Shown: positions 15,556-24,921, numbered from the stretch's first letter. The stretch is 64,000 bases of DNA from Massilia norwichensis (GCF_024753245.1 NZ_JANUGX010000011.1:1-64000); one strand, 5' to 3'. Program-made: numbers and translations. The notes: generated by a model from the letters alone, not told the origin.

Positions 15556-17418
15556 TCAGCGTTTCAGCTGCGACAGATCACGCACCGCGCCGCGGTCGGC
15601 CGATGTGGTCAGCGCCGCATACGCCCGCAGCGCCTGCGACACCACGCGCTCGCGGCCGACCGGCTGCCAGGCGTCGGCCCCGCGGTCTTCCATCTTCGCG
15701 CGGCGATGCGCCAGCTCTTCGGCGGACACGCGCAGGTTGATCGTGCGCGCCGGGATGTCGATGTCGATCAGGTCGCCCTCTTCCACCAGGCCGATCGCGC
15801 CGCCTTCCGCCGCTTCCGGCGAGGCATGGCCGATCACCAGGCCCGAGGAGCCGCCCGAGAAGCGCCCGTCGGTGAACAGTGCGCAAGCTTTGCCGAGGCC
15901 CTTGGACTTGATGTACGAAGTCGGGTACAGCATCTCCTGCATGCCGGGGCCGCCCTTCGGGCCTTCGTAGCGGATGATGATAACGTCGCCGGCGTGGACG
16001 GTGTCGCCAAGGATGCCCTCGACCGCCGCGTCCTGGCTCTCGAACACGCGCGCCTTGCCGGAGAAGACCAGGATGCTCTCGTCGACGCCGGCCGTCTTCA
16101 CGATGCAGCCCTTCTCGGCGATGTTCCCGTACAGGACCGCCAGGCCGCCGTCCTGCGAGTAGGCGTGGGCCAGGTCGCGGATGCAGCCGCTGCTGCGGTC
16201 GATGTCGTTGTCGCTGAAGCGCTCGGCCTGCGAGAACGCGACCTGGGTCGGCACGCCGCCCGGTGCCGCGCGGAACAGCTGGTGCACGGCCGGGTCGTCG
16301 CTGCGGCGGATGTCGTATTTTTCGATGGCGTCGCCGAGGGTCGGCGAATGCACGCTCGGCACCGAAGTGTCGAGCAGGCCGGCGCGCGCCAGTTCGCCGA
16401 GGATGGCGACGATGCCGCCGGCGCGGTGCACGTCCTCGATGTGGTACTTGTCGGTCATCGGCGCAACCTTGCACAGGCAGGGCACCTTGCGCGAGATGCG
16501 GTCGATGTCGGCCATCGTGAAGGCGACGCCGGCCTCGTGCGCGGCGGCCAGCAGGTGCAGCACGGTGTTGGTCGAACCGCCCATCGAGACGTCCAGCGCC
16601 ATCGCGTTTTCGAACGCGGCCTTGGTGGCGATCGAGCGCGGCAGCACCGAGTAGTCGTCGCCTTCGTAGTGGCGCTTGGCCAGCTCGACGATCAGGCGGC
16701 CGGCGCGCAGGAACAGTTCCTTGCGGTCGGCGTGGGTGGCAACGATGGTGCCATTGCCCGGCAGCGACAGGCCCAGCGCCTCGGTCAGGCAGTTCATCGA
16801 GTTGGCGGTGAACATGCCCGAGCAGGAGCCGCAGGTCGGGCAGGCGGAGCGTTCGATCTCGGCGACGTCGGCATCCGACACGCTGCTGTCGCCGGCCTTG
16901 ATCATGGCGTCGACCAGGTCCAGCTTGATGATTTTCCTGTCGTTGTTGACGGTCTTGATGACCTTGCCCGCTTCCATCGGCCCGCCGGACACGAACACCA
17001 CCGGGATGTTCAGGCGCATCGCCGCCATCAGCATGCCGGGGGTGATCTTGTCGCAGTTCGAGATGCAGACCATGGCGTCGGCGCAGTGGGCGTTGACCAT
17101 GTACTCGACCGAGTCGGCAATCAGGTCGCGCGAAGGCAGCGAGTACAGCATGCCGCCGTGGCCCATGGCGATACCGTCGTCGACGGCGATGGTGTTGAAC
17201 TCCTTGGCCACGCCGCCGGCCGCTTCGATCTCGCGCGCCACCAATTGGCCGAGGTCCTTCAGGTGCACGTGGCCGGGCACGAACTGGGTAAAGGAATTGA
17301 CCACGGCGATGATCGGCTTCTCGAAGTCGCCATCCTTCATGCCGGTCGCGCGCCACAGGGCGCGGGCCCCTGCCATGTTGCGGCCCTGGGTGGTGGTACG
17401 GGAACGGTAAGTCGGCAT
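15556..17418 (-). CDS. ilvD: Dihydroxy-acid dehydratase
   Basis: IlvD dehydrates 2,3-dihydroxy-isovalerate and 2,3-dihydroxy-3-methylvalerate to 2-oxo acids, the third step of branched-chain amino acid synthesis. The 620-residue length fits the long E. coli-type class. Cluster-ligand cysteines are visible in [12 protein letters not shown] and [18 protein letters not shown], and the C-terminal [11 protein letters not shown] segment is intact. The ATG at 17418 follows AGGAG and gives the normal [19 protein letters not shown] start; the upstream ATG at 17439 is unneeded. It is transcribed alone, away from tRNA-Lys copy 3. The other isoleucine/valine genes are not here. No attenuator-like leader peptide was seen upstream. 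Confidence 0.97.
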   Translation of the reverse strand: MPTYRSRTTTQGRNMAGARALWRATGMKDGDFEKPIIAVVNSFTQFVPGHVHLKDLGQLVAREIEAAGGVAKEFNTIAVDDGIAMGHGGMLYSLPSRDLIADSVEYMVNAHCADAMVCISNCDKITPGMLMAAMRLNIPVVFVSGGPMEAGKVIKTVNNDRKIIKLDLVDAMIKAGDSSVSDADVAEIERSACPTCGSCSGMFTANSMNCLTEALGLSLPGNGTIVATHADRKELFLRAGRLIVELAKRHYEGDDYSVLPRSIATKAAFENAMALDVSMGGSTNTVLHLLAAAHEAGVAFTMADIDRISRKVPCLCKVAPMTDKYHIEDVHRAGGIVAILGELARAGLLDTSVPSVHSPTLGDAIEKYDIRRSDDPAVHQLFRAAPGGVPTQVAFSQAERFSDNDIDRSSGCIRDLAHAYSQDGGLAVLYGNIAEKGCIVKTAGVDESILVFSGKARVFESQDAAVEGILGDTVHAGDVIIIRYEGPKGGPGMQEMLYPTSYIKSKGLGKACALFTDGRFSGGSSGLVIGHASPEAAEGGAIGLVEEGDLIDIDIPARTINLRVSAEELAHRRAKMEDRGADAWQPVGRERVVSQALRAYAALTTSADRGAVRDLSQLKR

Positions 17419-17557
17419 GATGTCTCCTGGCGCAGGCAATCGAACGAAACATCCAGCTTGCCCCAGCGCCTGTGATTTGTCTAATATATGATTTATTGCT
17501 CAGTGATTCTTTCTTCGTATCACAGAACACGCAAATATCTTTCCCACACGAAAGTCC

Positions 17558-17586
17558 TTGGCCGGATGCTGTCGAGCCGCTATAAT
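17558..17586 (+). promoter_or_regulatory. Promoter of tRNA-Lys copy 3
   Basis: TTGGCC (17558-17563) and a perfect TATAAT (17581-17586) are separated by 17 bases. The tRNA starts 11 bases downstream. Confidence 0.7.
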
Positions 17587-17596
17587 GCTCGCCGTC

Positions 17597-17672
17597 GGGT
17601 CGTTAGCTCAGTTGGTAGAGCAGCGGACTTTTAATCCGTTGGTCGCTGGTTCGAGCCCAGCACGGCCTACCA
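17597..17672 (+). tRNA. tRNA-Lys (anticodon TTT), copy 3
   Basis: A 76-base cloverleaf with TTT anticodon and encoded CCA, identical to copy 2. Confidence 0.97.
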
Positions 17673-17692
17673 CGAACAAGTAGTAGCAGATC

Positions 17693-17717
17693 AGCCAGCT
17701 TTCGAGCTGGCTTTTTT
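17693..17717 (+). terminator. Terminator of tRNA-Lys copy 3
   Basis: An 8-bp stem with a TTCG loop (17693-17700 with 17705-17712) followed by T5, 20 bases after the tRNA. Confidence 0.8.
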
Positions 17718-17734
17718 GTTTGCGCTTTCAAAAC

Positions 17735-18331
17735 ATGCCCCAAAACATCCTCGCCCCGGTCCACCACGAGCTCATCATCAAGAAGAGCCGCTTCCTCGCC
17801 TGCGTGCAGCCGATGGCGGACCGCGCCGGTGCACAGAAGGTGGTCGCGCAATTGCGTAGCGAACATCCCGGCGCCGCCCACGTCTGCTGGGCCCTGCTGG
17901 CGGGCGGGCAGTCAGCCGCGGTCGACGATGGCGAGCCGAGCGGCACCGCCGGGCGCCCGATGCTGGACGTGCTGCGCCACCAGGACCTCGAAGGCGTGCT
18001 GGCTACCGTCGTGCGCTACTTCGGCGGCGTCAAGCTGGGCGCCGGCGGCCTCGTGCGTGCCTACACCGACAGCGTCGCGCAGGCACTGCTGCAGGCACAG
18101 AAGATCGCCATCATCCGCCAGCGCCTGCTGCGCTGCGCCGTGCCCTACCCGCTCGAAGGCCTGCTGCGGCGCGAACTGGAGCTGGCCGGCGCGACGCTGG
18201 AGCAGGTCGAGCACGGGCAGGACGTGCTGTTCAGCTTCACCCTGCCCGACGACAAGGCCGATGCGCTGGTCGTCCGCCTGAACGAAGCCGGCAGCGGACG
18301 CGTCGCCTGGATCGCCGACGCCGATACCTGA
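17735..18331 (+). CDS. YigZ/IMPACT-family protein
   Basis: A 198-residue two-domain protein of the YigZ (UPF0029) family. The N-terminal IMPACT domain contains HHELIIKKSRFLACVQP, then AAHVCWALLAG, DDGEPSGTAGRPMLDVL and the glycine-rich VRYFGGVKLGAGGLVRAY segment, which is the family hallmark. The DUF1949-like C-terminal part starts near residue 135. Family members bind nucleic acid or ribosomes and have been linked to translation control, but no reaction is established. The ATG at 17735 is preferred to a TTG at 17720. The gene starts 18 bases after the terminator of tRNA-Lys copy 3 and stands alone. Confidence 0.88.
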   Translation: MPQNILAPVHHELIIKKSRFLACVQPMADRAGAQKVVAQLRSEHPGAAHVCWALLAGGQSAAVDDGEPSGTAGRPMLDVLRHQDLEGVLATVVRYFGGVKLGAGGLVRAYTDSVAQALLQAQKIAIIRQRLLRCAVPYPLEGLLRRELELAGATLEQVEHGQDVLFSFTLPDDKADALVVRLNEAGSGRVAWIADADT

Positions 18332-18491
18332 GCCGGTTGGACTGCCTCCCAGCGACCGCATCGCCCCTTGCGTTCGCTCAGCCGCAGCCGCGTGCCGCCG
18401 GGAACTAAATCTTTACATGGTTTTACACGGTTTTACGTAGCCCCTTCGACCTGTCCGAACGGTCGCGCTGCCGCGCAAACTAAGATGATCG

Positions 18492-19829
18492 ATGCCATCT
18501 ACCTCCGACGGATCGACCATGTCGCCACCAGGTTTCTGGAAAAACGTGATGACCGTGCTGGCTGGGGCGACCGGTGCGCAGGCCCTGCCGCTGCTGGTGG
18601 CGCCGCTGCTCACGCGCATGTGCACGCCCGAGGAGATGGGCGCCTTCAGCGTCTGGCTGGGCGTGATCGCCGTGACCTCGATCGCCGCCACCTTGCGGAT
18701 CGATACGGTCATGGTGCTCGAGCTCGGCGCGCGCCAGCAGCGCCTGTGCTTCAGCGTCGTGGCCTGGGCCGCAACCGCGCTGGCCCTCGCCTTGACGCTG
18801 GCCGCGGCGGCCGGGCGCATTGCCGGCCTTGCCGCCCTGGAGGACATGTCCTGGCCCGCATTGCTGACCATTGGCATCGGCACCTGGCTGACCGCCACCA
18901 TGCAGACCACGCTCGCCTACGCGGCCTCGCACCGGCTGTTCGACAAGGCGGCGCAAGCGAAGATGATGCAGGCCGGCACCATTGCCCTCAGCCAGGTCGC
19001 CCTGCTGTATGTCGGCGTCGACGGCGCCGCCTTGCTGGCGGGCCAGTTGATCGGACTTGCCGCGGGACTGTGGGCGGCGCGCAGGCTGCTGGCGCCGCCC
19101 CGCCTGGCGCCGCAGCGGCGGCTGAAGCTGAGGCTCGACACCGAACAGCGCAACTACCTCGTCAAGCACCAGGCGTTCTGGCGCTTTTCGCTGCCCTCCA
19201 GCCTGATCAACACCCTGGTCGGCCAGCTGCCGCTGTTCATGATCGGCCTGCGCCATGGCGCGCTGGCGGCCGGCCTGTTCGCCCTGACCCAGCGCGTGAT
19301 CAGCGCCCCGGTGACCCTGGTCGCCGCATCCGTCCTCGAAGTGTTCAAGCGCCAGGCGGTGCAGGAATTCCAGACGCTGGGCAATTGCCGCCGCGTCTAT
19401 CTGACCACCTTCCGCGCCCTGGTCCTGCTGGCGCTGTTTCCCTCGCTGCTGCTGTTCCTGTTTGCGCCACCATTGTTCAGCTGGGTCTTCGGCACCGACT
19501 GGCGGCCCGCCGGCGAATTTGCGCGGGTCCTCGCGCCGCTGTGCTTCTTCAACTTCATCGCCAGCCCGCTGAGCTATGTGTTCTTCATCGCCGGCAAACA
19601 GAAGGTGGAACTGCGCTGGCAGATCGCGCTGTTCCTGATGACGGTCGCCGTGTTCAGCGCGCCGCTTTCGCTGTGCCAGAGCGTGCTCTGGTATGCGGTC
19701 GGGCGCTCCGCGCTGTATGTCGTCTATCTGCTGATGTCCTGGCAGTGCTCGCTGAACGGCAGCGGCCATCGCCTGCTGCCGGCCGCCTTCGCGGAGCGTT
19801 CGCGGGCAAGCTCGGCAGAAAACCGCTGA
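18492..19829 (+). CDS. Wzx-like polysaccharide flippase
   Basis: A multi-spanning membrane protein (445 residues, about 12 hydrophobic helices) of the MOP superfamily, the lipid-linked oligosaccharide flippases. The N-terminus ATGAQALPLLVAPLLTRMCTPEEMGAFSVWLG matches the typical Wzx start in which a helix precedes the TPEEFG-like motif. The middle FSLPSSLINTLVGQLPLFMIGLRHGALAAGLFALTQRV and the late VFGTDWRPAGEFARVLAP segments are also characteristic. It would translocate undecaprenyl-linked sugar units to the periplasm. No glycosyltransferase or polymerase gene is adjacent, which is unusual for a flippase. ATG 18492 and 18519 are both possible; neither has a strong ribosome site. Confidence 0.82.
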   Translation: MPSTSDGSTMSPPGFWKNVMTVLAGATGAQALPLLVAPLLTRMCTPEEMGAFSVWLGVIAVTSIAATLRIDTVMVLELGARQQRLCFSVVAWAATALALALTLAAAAGRIAGLAALEDMSWPALLTIGIGTWLTATMQTTLAYAASHRLFDKAAQAKMMQAGTIALSQVALLYVGVDGAALLAGQLIGLAAGLWAARRLLAPPRLAPQRRLKLRLDTEQRNYLVKHQAFWRFSLPSSLINTLVGQLPLFMIGLRHGALAAGLFALTQRVISAPVTLVAASVLEVFKRQAVQEFQTLGNCRRVYLTTFRALVLLALFPSLLLFLFAPPLFSWVFGTDWRPAGEFARVLAPLCFFNFIASPLSYVFFIAGKQKVELRWQIALFLMTVAVFSAPLSLCQSVLWYAVGRSALYVVYLLMSWQCSLNGSGHRLLPAAFAERSRASSAENR

Positions 19830-19935
19830 TACCGCTATCATTCCAGGCTATACCGGTCATCACGACTCGAAAGCGGACGTCCCTGGCGTGCGGGGCTATA
19901 GTGGCCGCCCTCCCCTGTAACACGAAAAGAACATA

Positions 19936-21099
19936 GTGATCAAGAAAAGCCTGGCCCCTCTGGCCCTGGGCGGTTTCGGCATTGGCATGACGGAATTCGT
20001 CATGATGGGCATCCTGCCCGACATTGCCACCGGCCTGAACATTTCCATCCCCCAAGCGGGTTATCTGATTTCAGCTTACGCGGTTGGCGTGGTGGTCGGT
20101 GCGCCGACCCTGGTCAGCATGCTCGGCCACCGCCCGCCGCGCGGCGTGCTGGTCTGGTTCATGCTGATGTTTGCCGTCTTCAACGCGCTGTCGAGCTTCG
20201 CGCCGGACTTCTACACGATGATGCTGTGCCGCTTCCTGGCCGGCCTGCCGCACGGCGCCTTCTTCGGCGTCGGCGCCGTGGTCGCGACGCGTCTGGCGGA
20301 CAAGGGCAAGGAGGCGGCGGCGCTGGCCAGCATGTTCTCCGGCCTGACCCTGGCCAATGTGGTCGGCGTGCCGGCCGGCACTTGGCTGGGCCATAACATG
20401 AGCTGGCGCTTCGTGTTCCTGATCGTGGCCGCGATCGGTCTCGCCACCGCCTTCATGGTGCAGAAGTTCATCCCCTGGTTCGAAGGCAAGCAGCGCGCCG
20501 GCCTGGCCCAGGACCTGCGCATCTTCCGCAACCCCAAGCTGTGGCTGGCGCTCGGCATCACCTCGATCGGCACCGGCGGCTTCTTCGCCTGGCTCAGCTA
20601 CATCGCGCCGCTGCTGACCGACGTGACGCACGTCCACGCCAACGTGATCCCGCTGATCATGATCGTGGTCGGGGTCGGCATGACGGCCGGCGTGCAGTTC
20701 GGCGGCAAGCTGGCCGACCGCGTGCATCCGCTGCGCGCGATCACCATCCTGCTGGCCTCGATGATCGTGCTGCTGTGCCTGAACGCCCTGCTGGCCTCGT
20801 CGCAGGTGGCGATGGTGGTACTAGCCTTCCTGGTCGGCGCCAACGCGCTGGCGCTGGGACCGTCCATCCAGATGCTGCTGATCGAGCATTCGCGCGAAGC
20901 CGAGATGCTGGGCTCCTCGCTGGGCCAGTCCGGCTTCAACATCGGCAACGCGCTGGGCGCCTTCCTGGGCAGCATTCCGCTGACCCTGGGCTATTCCTAC
21001 GCCTCGCCGCAATGGGTCGCAGCGAGCCTGGCCGGCGCCGGCCTGCTGCTGTCGATCGCGATGCAGGCGCACGGGCGCCGCGTGCGCGCCCTGGCCTGA
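19936..21099 (+). CDS. MFS transporter, AraJ-like
   Basis: A 387-residue, 12-helix major-facilitator transporter of the AraJ/Bcr sugar- or drug-efflux type. It shows the early GFGIGMTEFVMMGILPDIA helix and the ISAYAVGVVVGAPTL stretch typical of this group. The charged loop after helix 2 reads GHRPPRG, a shortened version of the usual MFS loop. LMLIEHSREAEMLGSSLGQSGFNIGNALGAFLG near the C-terminus matches the family. Translation begins at GTG 19936, with AAAAGAA upstream. It lies between the flippase gene and the reductase gene on the opposite strand, with only 7 bases between the stop codons. Substrate unknown. Confidence 0.88.
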   Translation: MIKKSLAPLALGGFGIGMTEFVMMGILPDIATGLNISIPQAGYLISAYAVGVVVGAPTLVSMLGHRPPRGVLVWFMLMFAVFNALSSFAPDFYTMMLCRFLAGLPHGAFFGVGAVVATRLADKGKEAAALASMFSGLTLANVVGVPAGTWLGHNMSWRFVFLIVAAIGLATAFMVQKFIPWFEGKQRAGLAQDLRIFRNPKLWLALGITSIGTGGFFAWLSYIAPLLTDVTHVHANVIPLIMIVVGVGMTAGVQFGGKLADRVHPLRAITILLASMIVLLCLNALLASSQVAMVVLAFLVGANALALGPSIQMLLIEHSREAEMLGSSLGQSGFNIGNALGAFLGSIPLTLGYSYASPQWVAASLAGAGLLLSIAMQAHGRRVRALA

Positions 21100-21106
21100 G
21101 TCCGCA

Positions 21107-22153
21107 CTAAGGCAGGTAGCCCTGCCGGCGCAGGCTCTGGAGCGCGGCGACCACGGTGTCGCCGGGTTCCAGCGCTTCCGTGAAGCCGGCACGGCGGATC
21201 TTGCCCATGTCCGAGATCATGTCGAACTCGGTATTGAAGATGAAATCGCCGAACGGCCAGGTGACCAGCTTCTCGTAAGCCACCGGCTGCAGGCCGTGCT
21301 GCTGCGCCAGGCGCTGCCAGGCTTCGGCCTTGGCCGGCATCTGCTTCGCCAGCGAAAACGGCTGCGGCGGCCCGACTTCCATGTCGAAGACCTGCGCCAC
21401 GCGCTTCCAGATCCGCTCCCAGCGGAAGGGTTCGTTCACCAGGTTGAAGGCTTCGTTACGCGCCGCCGGATCGAGGGCTGCCCAGACGCTGGCGCGCGCC
21501 ATCCAGGCGGCATCGGTGGTCTGCGCGAACACGCCGTCGTACACCTTGTGCGAGCCCGGAAAGCGCAGCGGAATCCCGGCCTGCTTGCTGAGCGCCGCAA
21601 ACACCCCCATCACCATCGCGATGTTCATCGGGTTGCCGACGATGTCGCCGACCACCACGTCCGGGCGCAGGATGGACCACTCGAACTCGCCGGCGTCGGC
21701 GCGCTCGCGCAGGATGTCTTCCTGGGCATAGTAGAAGTTGGGCGACAGGTGGCGCGGATCGTCCTCATAGAACGGCGCCACCGCGCGCCCCAGATGGACG
21801 CCATAGACCTTGGCGCCCTGGTAGTGGACCACGCGCGCAAGCGGCGCGCCGGCCGCCTTCAGGCCGTCGAGCAGGTTGCGCAGCATGGTCGCGTTGATGG
21901 CTTCTTCCTCGGCCAGGTCGCGCCCGCCCTTCAGCGCCGCGTAGAACACATGGGTGGTGTCGCCGGCCGCCTTCAGGGCCTCAAGCGTGGCGCGAGCATC
22001 GAGCAAGTCGGCCTTGATGGTTTCCACGCCGTCGACGAAGGTGCGCGGCAGCGCCCGCACCTTCCACTCTGGACGCTGTTTCAATTCCGCGGCGACCGCG
22101 TTGCCGATGATGCCGCTGGCACCGACGACCAGGGCCGTGTAATGACCTTCCAT
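21107..22153 (-). CDS. PRISE-type NADPH-dependent reductase (extended SDR)
   Basis: A 348-residue Rossmann-fold enzyme of the atypical SDR group that includes plant progesterone 5-beta-reductase and iridoid synthase (PRISE). It has the coenzyme loop VVGASGIIGNAVA, THVFYAALK, the LRNLLDGLKAAG helix, the lysine motif VVHYQGAKVYG and the diagnostic NFYYAQEDILRER with the active-site Tyr. RPDVVVGDIVGNPMNIA and ALDPAARNEAFNLVNEPFRWERIW follow as in the family. PRISE enzymes reduce enone C=C bonds with NADPH; the physiological substrate in bacteria is unknown. The ATG at 22153 follows AAGGAGCAGCA. The gene stands alone and converges with the MFS gene. Confidence 0.87.
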   Translation of the reverse strand: MEGHYTALVVGASGIIGNAVAAELKQRPEWKVRALPRTFVDGVETIKADLLDARATLEALKAAGDTTHVFYAALKGGRDLAEEEAINATMLRNLLDGLKAAGAPLARVVHYQGAKVYGVHLGRAVAPFYEDDPRHLSPNFYYAQEDILRERADAGEFEWSILRPDVVVGDIVGNPMNIAMVMGVFAALSKQAGIPLRFPGSHKVYDGVFAQTTDAAWMARASVWAALDPAARNEAFNLVNEPFRWERIWKRVAQVFDMEVGPPQPFSLAKQMPAKAEAWQRLAQQHGLQPVAYEKLVTWPFGDFIFNTEFDMISDMGKIRRAGFTEALEPGDTVVAALQSLRRQGYLP

Positions 22154-22235
22154 TGCTGCTCCTTACGATAGGGGACAGCAAGGATAAACCAAAGCTCAGG
22201 GATGCATGCGCCTGCTTGCCAGTCAGACAGTTCGC

Positions 22236-22526
22236 TCAGGCTTCGCGCTTGGGACGGCCCTGCGCGTCGGACAGGCGATACTTGTTGCGGCGATCTCCCA
22301 TCAGGAAGCGCAGGTCGCCGATACTCATGCCGGTGGTTTCGTGCATGCGCAGCAGCACCGCGCCGCTGACCGGCAGACGCTGGTGACGAATCTTGCTGAT
22401 GACCGGCGGCGCCACCTCGAGCATGCGCGAGAGTGCCGCATCGTTTTTCAGCTGCATGTTCTGCAGCAGCGAATCGAGCAAACGGTTGGGGTTGTAGGTG
22501 TGGGTTTCACGAGCAGCTTCCGACAT
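22236..22526 (-). CDS. Small HTH (Cro/CI-like) protein
   Basis: A 96-residue protein with a lambda-repressor-like helix-turn-helix: helix around LLDSLLQNMQLKNDAALSRML, turn at EVAPPVISKIRHQRL (recognition helix), then LPVSGAVLLRMHETTGMSI. The basic C-terminus may add DNA contacts. It probably represses or activates nearby genes, but no target is visible. A strong AAGGAGG lies six bases before the ATG. It is flanked by the PRISE reductase and the HDOD gene on the same strand, with gaps of about 80 and 140 bases. Confidence 0.7.
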   Translation of the reverse strand: MSEAARETHTYNPNRLLDSLLQNMQLKNDAALSRMLEVAPPVISKIRHQRLPVSGAVLLRMHETTGMSIGDLRFLMGDRRNKYRLSDAQGRPKREA

Positions 22527-22666
22527 TATTTCCTCCTTGTTAATACTTTAACAGAAGCAAATTGCAGGCCAGCTCAGCAAGTCATTGAATTACAAACATA
22601 TTAACTATTTCGATGACGAATTTGTGAAGAAAGTGTAAAGGATGGCGACAGTGCGCCAGCTTACAT

Positions 22667-23500
22667 TCATACGAGCACCGCCTGCTCCATCGCGCCGCTG
22701 AGCTCAGTGGCTTCGTCGATGATCTCGTGCAGGGTCGCTTCATCGACCAGGTAGTCGAGCGCGCTTTCGCTATGGTCCGGCAAAGGTTCTTCGATGCGCA
22801 GCGGCGACGGGATCGACGCGTACAGGTTGGCCAGCAGCAGCGTGTCGAGCAGCGAGGTCGGGGGCATGTGCAGCCAGCCGCCGCGCAGCTCGAACACGGC
22901 CTCGGCCACCGGATCGGGCAGCGACAGGCGGCGCCCCACTTCGCGGGTGACCACTTCCTCGCACAGCTCGCCCCAGCGGTCTTCGTCGTCGTCGAGCAGG
23001 CCGGGAAATTCGTCGGCGCGCATCAGGAGGTAGAAGGCGCCGATTTCGTGGACGATGCCGGCGAACATCGCCGTGTCCGGATTGACGAAGGTGACGCGGC
23101 GCGCGAACACCTGGGCCAGCGCGGCCACCTGCACGGTGTGCTCCCACAACTGTTCGGCCTTGCTGCGCAGGTCGGGGTCCTGGATGCAGCTGCCGAACTG
23201 GCGCACCGCCAGGCTCGCCACCAGCATCTGCAGGTTACGGTAGCCGACGCGGGTGACGGCCGCGCGCACGTTGGTGATCGGCTTGCCGCCAGCATTGAAG
23301 GCCGAGGAATTGGCCAGCGCCACGGTACGCGCAGCCAGTTGCGGCTCGCCCAGCACCAGGCGAATCGCTTCTTCGAGGTGGCAGTCGGGCTCGTTCAGCG
23401 CCCGCTGCAGACGCAGCACGGCGTTGACGCTGGTGGGAAAGGATATGTCACCGCGCGCAGCCTGCGCCGCGATGTATCCGAAGGCTTCGATTCTGTTCAC
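22667..23500 (-). CDS. HDOD-domain protein
   Basis: A 277-residue HDOD protein, a catalytically dead relative of the HD phosphohydrolases often found in signalling. The N-terminal FPTSVNAVLRLQRAL and the LANSSAFNAGGKPITNVRAAVTRVGYRNLQMLVASLA stretch match the domain. The HD metal residues are largely replaced, as expected for HDOD. It starts with GTG at 23500. A dyad CCTACAG-N7-CTGTAGG (23529-23549) lies 29 bases upstream. No GGDEF, kinase or receiver domain is attached. A role in regulation is likely but unspecified. Confidence 0.82.
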   Translation of the reverse strand: MNRIEAFGYIAAQAARGDISFPTSVNAVLRLQRALNEPDCHLEEAIRLVLGEPQLAARTVALANSSAFNAGGKPITNVRAAVTRVGYRNLQMLVASLAVRQFGSCIQDPDLRSKAEQLWEHTVQVAALAQVFARRVTFVNPDTAMFAGIVHEIGAFYLLMRADEFPGLLDDDEDRWGELCEEVVTREVGRRLSLPDPVAEAVFELRGGWLHMPPTSLLDTLLLANLYASIPSPLRIEEPLPDHSESALDYLVDEATLHEIIDEATELSGAMEQAVLV

Positions 23501-23528
23501 GGCGGCGATTATACCGCGCGAAGTTTAG

Positions 23529-23549
23529 CCTACAGGCAATTTCTGTAGG
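23529..23549. promoter_or_regulatory. Dyad upstream of the HDOD gene
   Basis: A perfect 7-bp dyad with a 7-base spacer lies within the region that should contain the HDOD promoter. No T-run is present, so it is more likely an operator than a terminator. Confidence 0.35.
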
Positions 23550-23576
23550 TACATTCGAAACCTGTGGTATCTGCAC

Positions 23577-23611
23577 AAAAACGACGGCCTGCCACAAAAG
23601 ACAGGCCGTCG
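23577..23611 (-). terminator. Terminator of the BON-domain gene
   Basis: A 10-bp stem (23582-23591 with 23602-23611) with a 10-base loop. On the minus strand it is followed by T5. Confidence 0.8.
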
Positions 23612-23656
23612 AGCCTGCCCCTGCAACAGGCCGCAAAGGGCAGAATCTGCTTGCGC

Positions 23657-24802
23657 TTACTTCACTTTGATGGCGCTTTTCACGGTGCTCACGCCTTCGA
23701 CACCCTTGGCAACCTTGACCGCCTTGTCGGCTTCGGCCTTCGAGTTCACGAAGCCGCTCAGCATCACGACGCCCTTCTCGGTCTCGACGTGGATGCCCAG
23801 CGATTCCAGGTCCGGCTCCTTGACCAGGCCGGCCTTCACCTTGGTGGTGATGGCGGTGTCCGAAGCGGCCAGTTTGGTCTTGGCGGCGGCGTCCCTGGTC
23901 TTGTCGCCGGCATTGTCGAGCGCGTTGTCGGTCTTCTGCGCGCTCACGGCGGCGGTGTCGCGGGTCTTGTCGCCGGCACGGTCGGCGAGGTTTTCGGTTT
24001 TCTGGGCAACCGTTGCACCGACTTCCCTGGTCTTCTCGACGGCGACCTTGGCAACTTCCCTGGTCTTCTCGGCAGCGGTGGCGGCCACGGCCTTGGTCTT
24101 GTCGGCGGCGGTGGCAGCAACTTCCCTGGTCTTGGCGGCGGCGGTCGAGGTGGCGGCCGCGGCCTTGTCGCCGGCGCGGTCGGCGGCGTTCTCGGTGCGG
24201 TTGGCGATCTCGCCGGCGTTGTCCTTCACGGTCGAGGGTTTGGTCTGCACCAGGCAGCCGGTCTTGGCGTCGCCGCCCTGGGCGCACTTGTCGGCCGCGC
24301 TGGACTTGTCGGTGCTTGCCACCAGGCCGCCGCCCGAGCCGCTGGTGCCGCTCGAACCGGTCGCGCCGGCGCTGCTGGAACCGGTCGCCGTGGTGTTCGC
24401 GCCGGACTTGGCGTCCGCCAGGGCTGCCGTATGGACCGACTTCGCATTGTTCATGCAGTCGTCCTTCTCGGCGCCGCTCTTGGCGTCGCACCTGGTCTTG
24501 GCCACGTCGTACTCGGCGTCAGCCAGGTTGGTGCGCGCCTTGGTTTTGCTGGCGGCGCTGGTGTTGTATTTGGACAGGGCGTCGGCTTCGGTGCGGGTAC
24601 GCGTCAGCTTGGCCTCGGCCATGCACACGTCCTTGTCGTTGCCGCTCATGCTGCCGCATTTCGCCGTTGCCGCCTTGTAGTCGGCTGCCGCCTTCTGCGT
24701 GGCAGCGCGGTAGCTGGCCGGATCGTGGTTCAGCGCGAAGGTGGGGGCGGCAAATGCGGCGCCGGCGGCCGTCGCGAGCAGGGTCGCAATCAGCGTTTTC
24801 AT
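23657..24802 (-). CDS. BON-domain protein with LEA-like repeats
   Basis: A 381-residue exported protein with a signal peptide (residues 1-18). The next 100 residues are hydrophilic and Lys/Ala/Asp-rich with regularly spaced cysteines (KCGSMSGNDKDVCMAEAK, then RCDAKSGAEKDDCMNNAK), followed by a Ser/Thr/Gly linker. From about 200 to 310 comes a run of 11-residue-like repeats of the type AADKTKAVAAT, AAEKTREVAKV, AVEKTREVGAT and AGDKTRDTAAV, very like group-3 LEA desiccation proteins. The C-terminal 70 residues are a BON domain, a lipid-binding fold (VKAGLVKEPDLESLGIHVET, then GVVMLSGFV and VEGVSTVKSAIKVK). A stress role at the envelope is inferred. It is monocistronic, with its own terminator. 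Confidence 0.85.
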   Translation of the reverse strand: MKTLIATLLATAAGAAFAAPTFALNHDPASYRAATQKAAADYKAATAKCGSMSGNDKDVCMAEAKLTRTRTEADALSKYNTSAASKTKARTNLADAEYDVAKTRCDAKSGAEKDDCMNNAKSVHTAALADAKSGANTTATGSSSAGATGSSGTSGSGGGLVASTDKSSAADKCAQGGDAKTGCLVQTKPSTVKDNAGEIANRTENAADRAGDKAAAATSTAAAKTREVAATAADKTKAVAATAAEKTREVAKVAVEKTREVGATVAQKTENLADRAGDKTRDTAAVSAQKTDNALDNAGDKTRDAAAKTKLAASDTAITTKVKAGLVKEPDLESLGIHVETEKGVVMLSGFVNSKAEADKAVKVAKGVEGVSTVKSAIKVK

Positions 24803-24921
24803 ATCGGTAGCCCTTGTGATCGGTTGTTGTAATGCAGACGATTAAACGCCTGACCCGACCGAACATCTGTGCGGCACCGTACAATTGCCGAAAAAACCAT
24901 AAAAGCCGCTTGACGCCGGCT

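Noticed and set aside
17419-17557. A leader-peptide attenuator in front of ilvD
   Set aside because: No short ORF rich in Ile, Leu or Val codons with alternative hairpins was visible.
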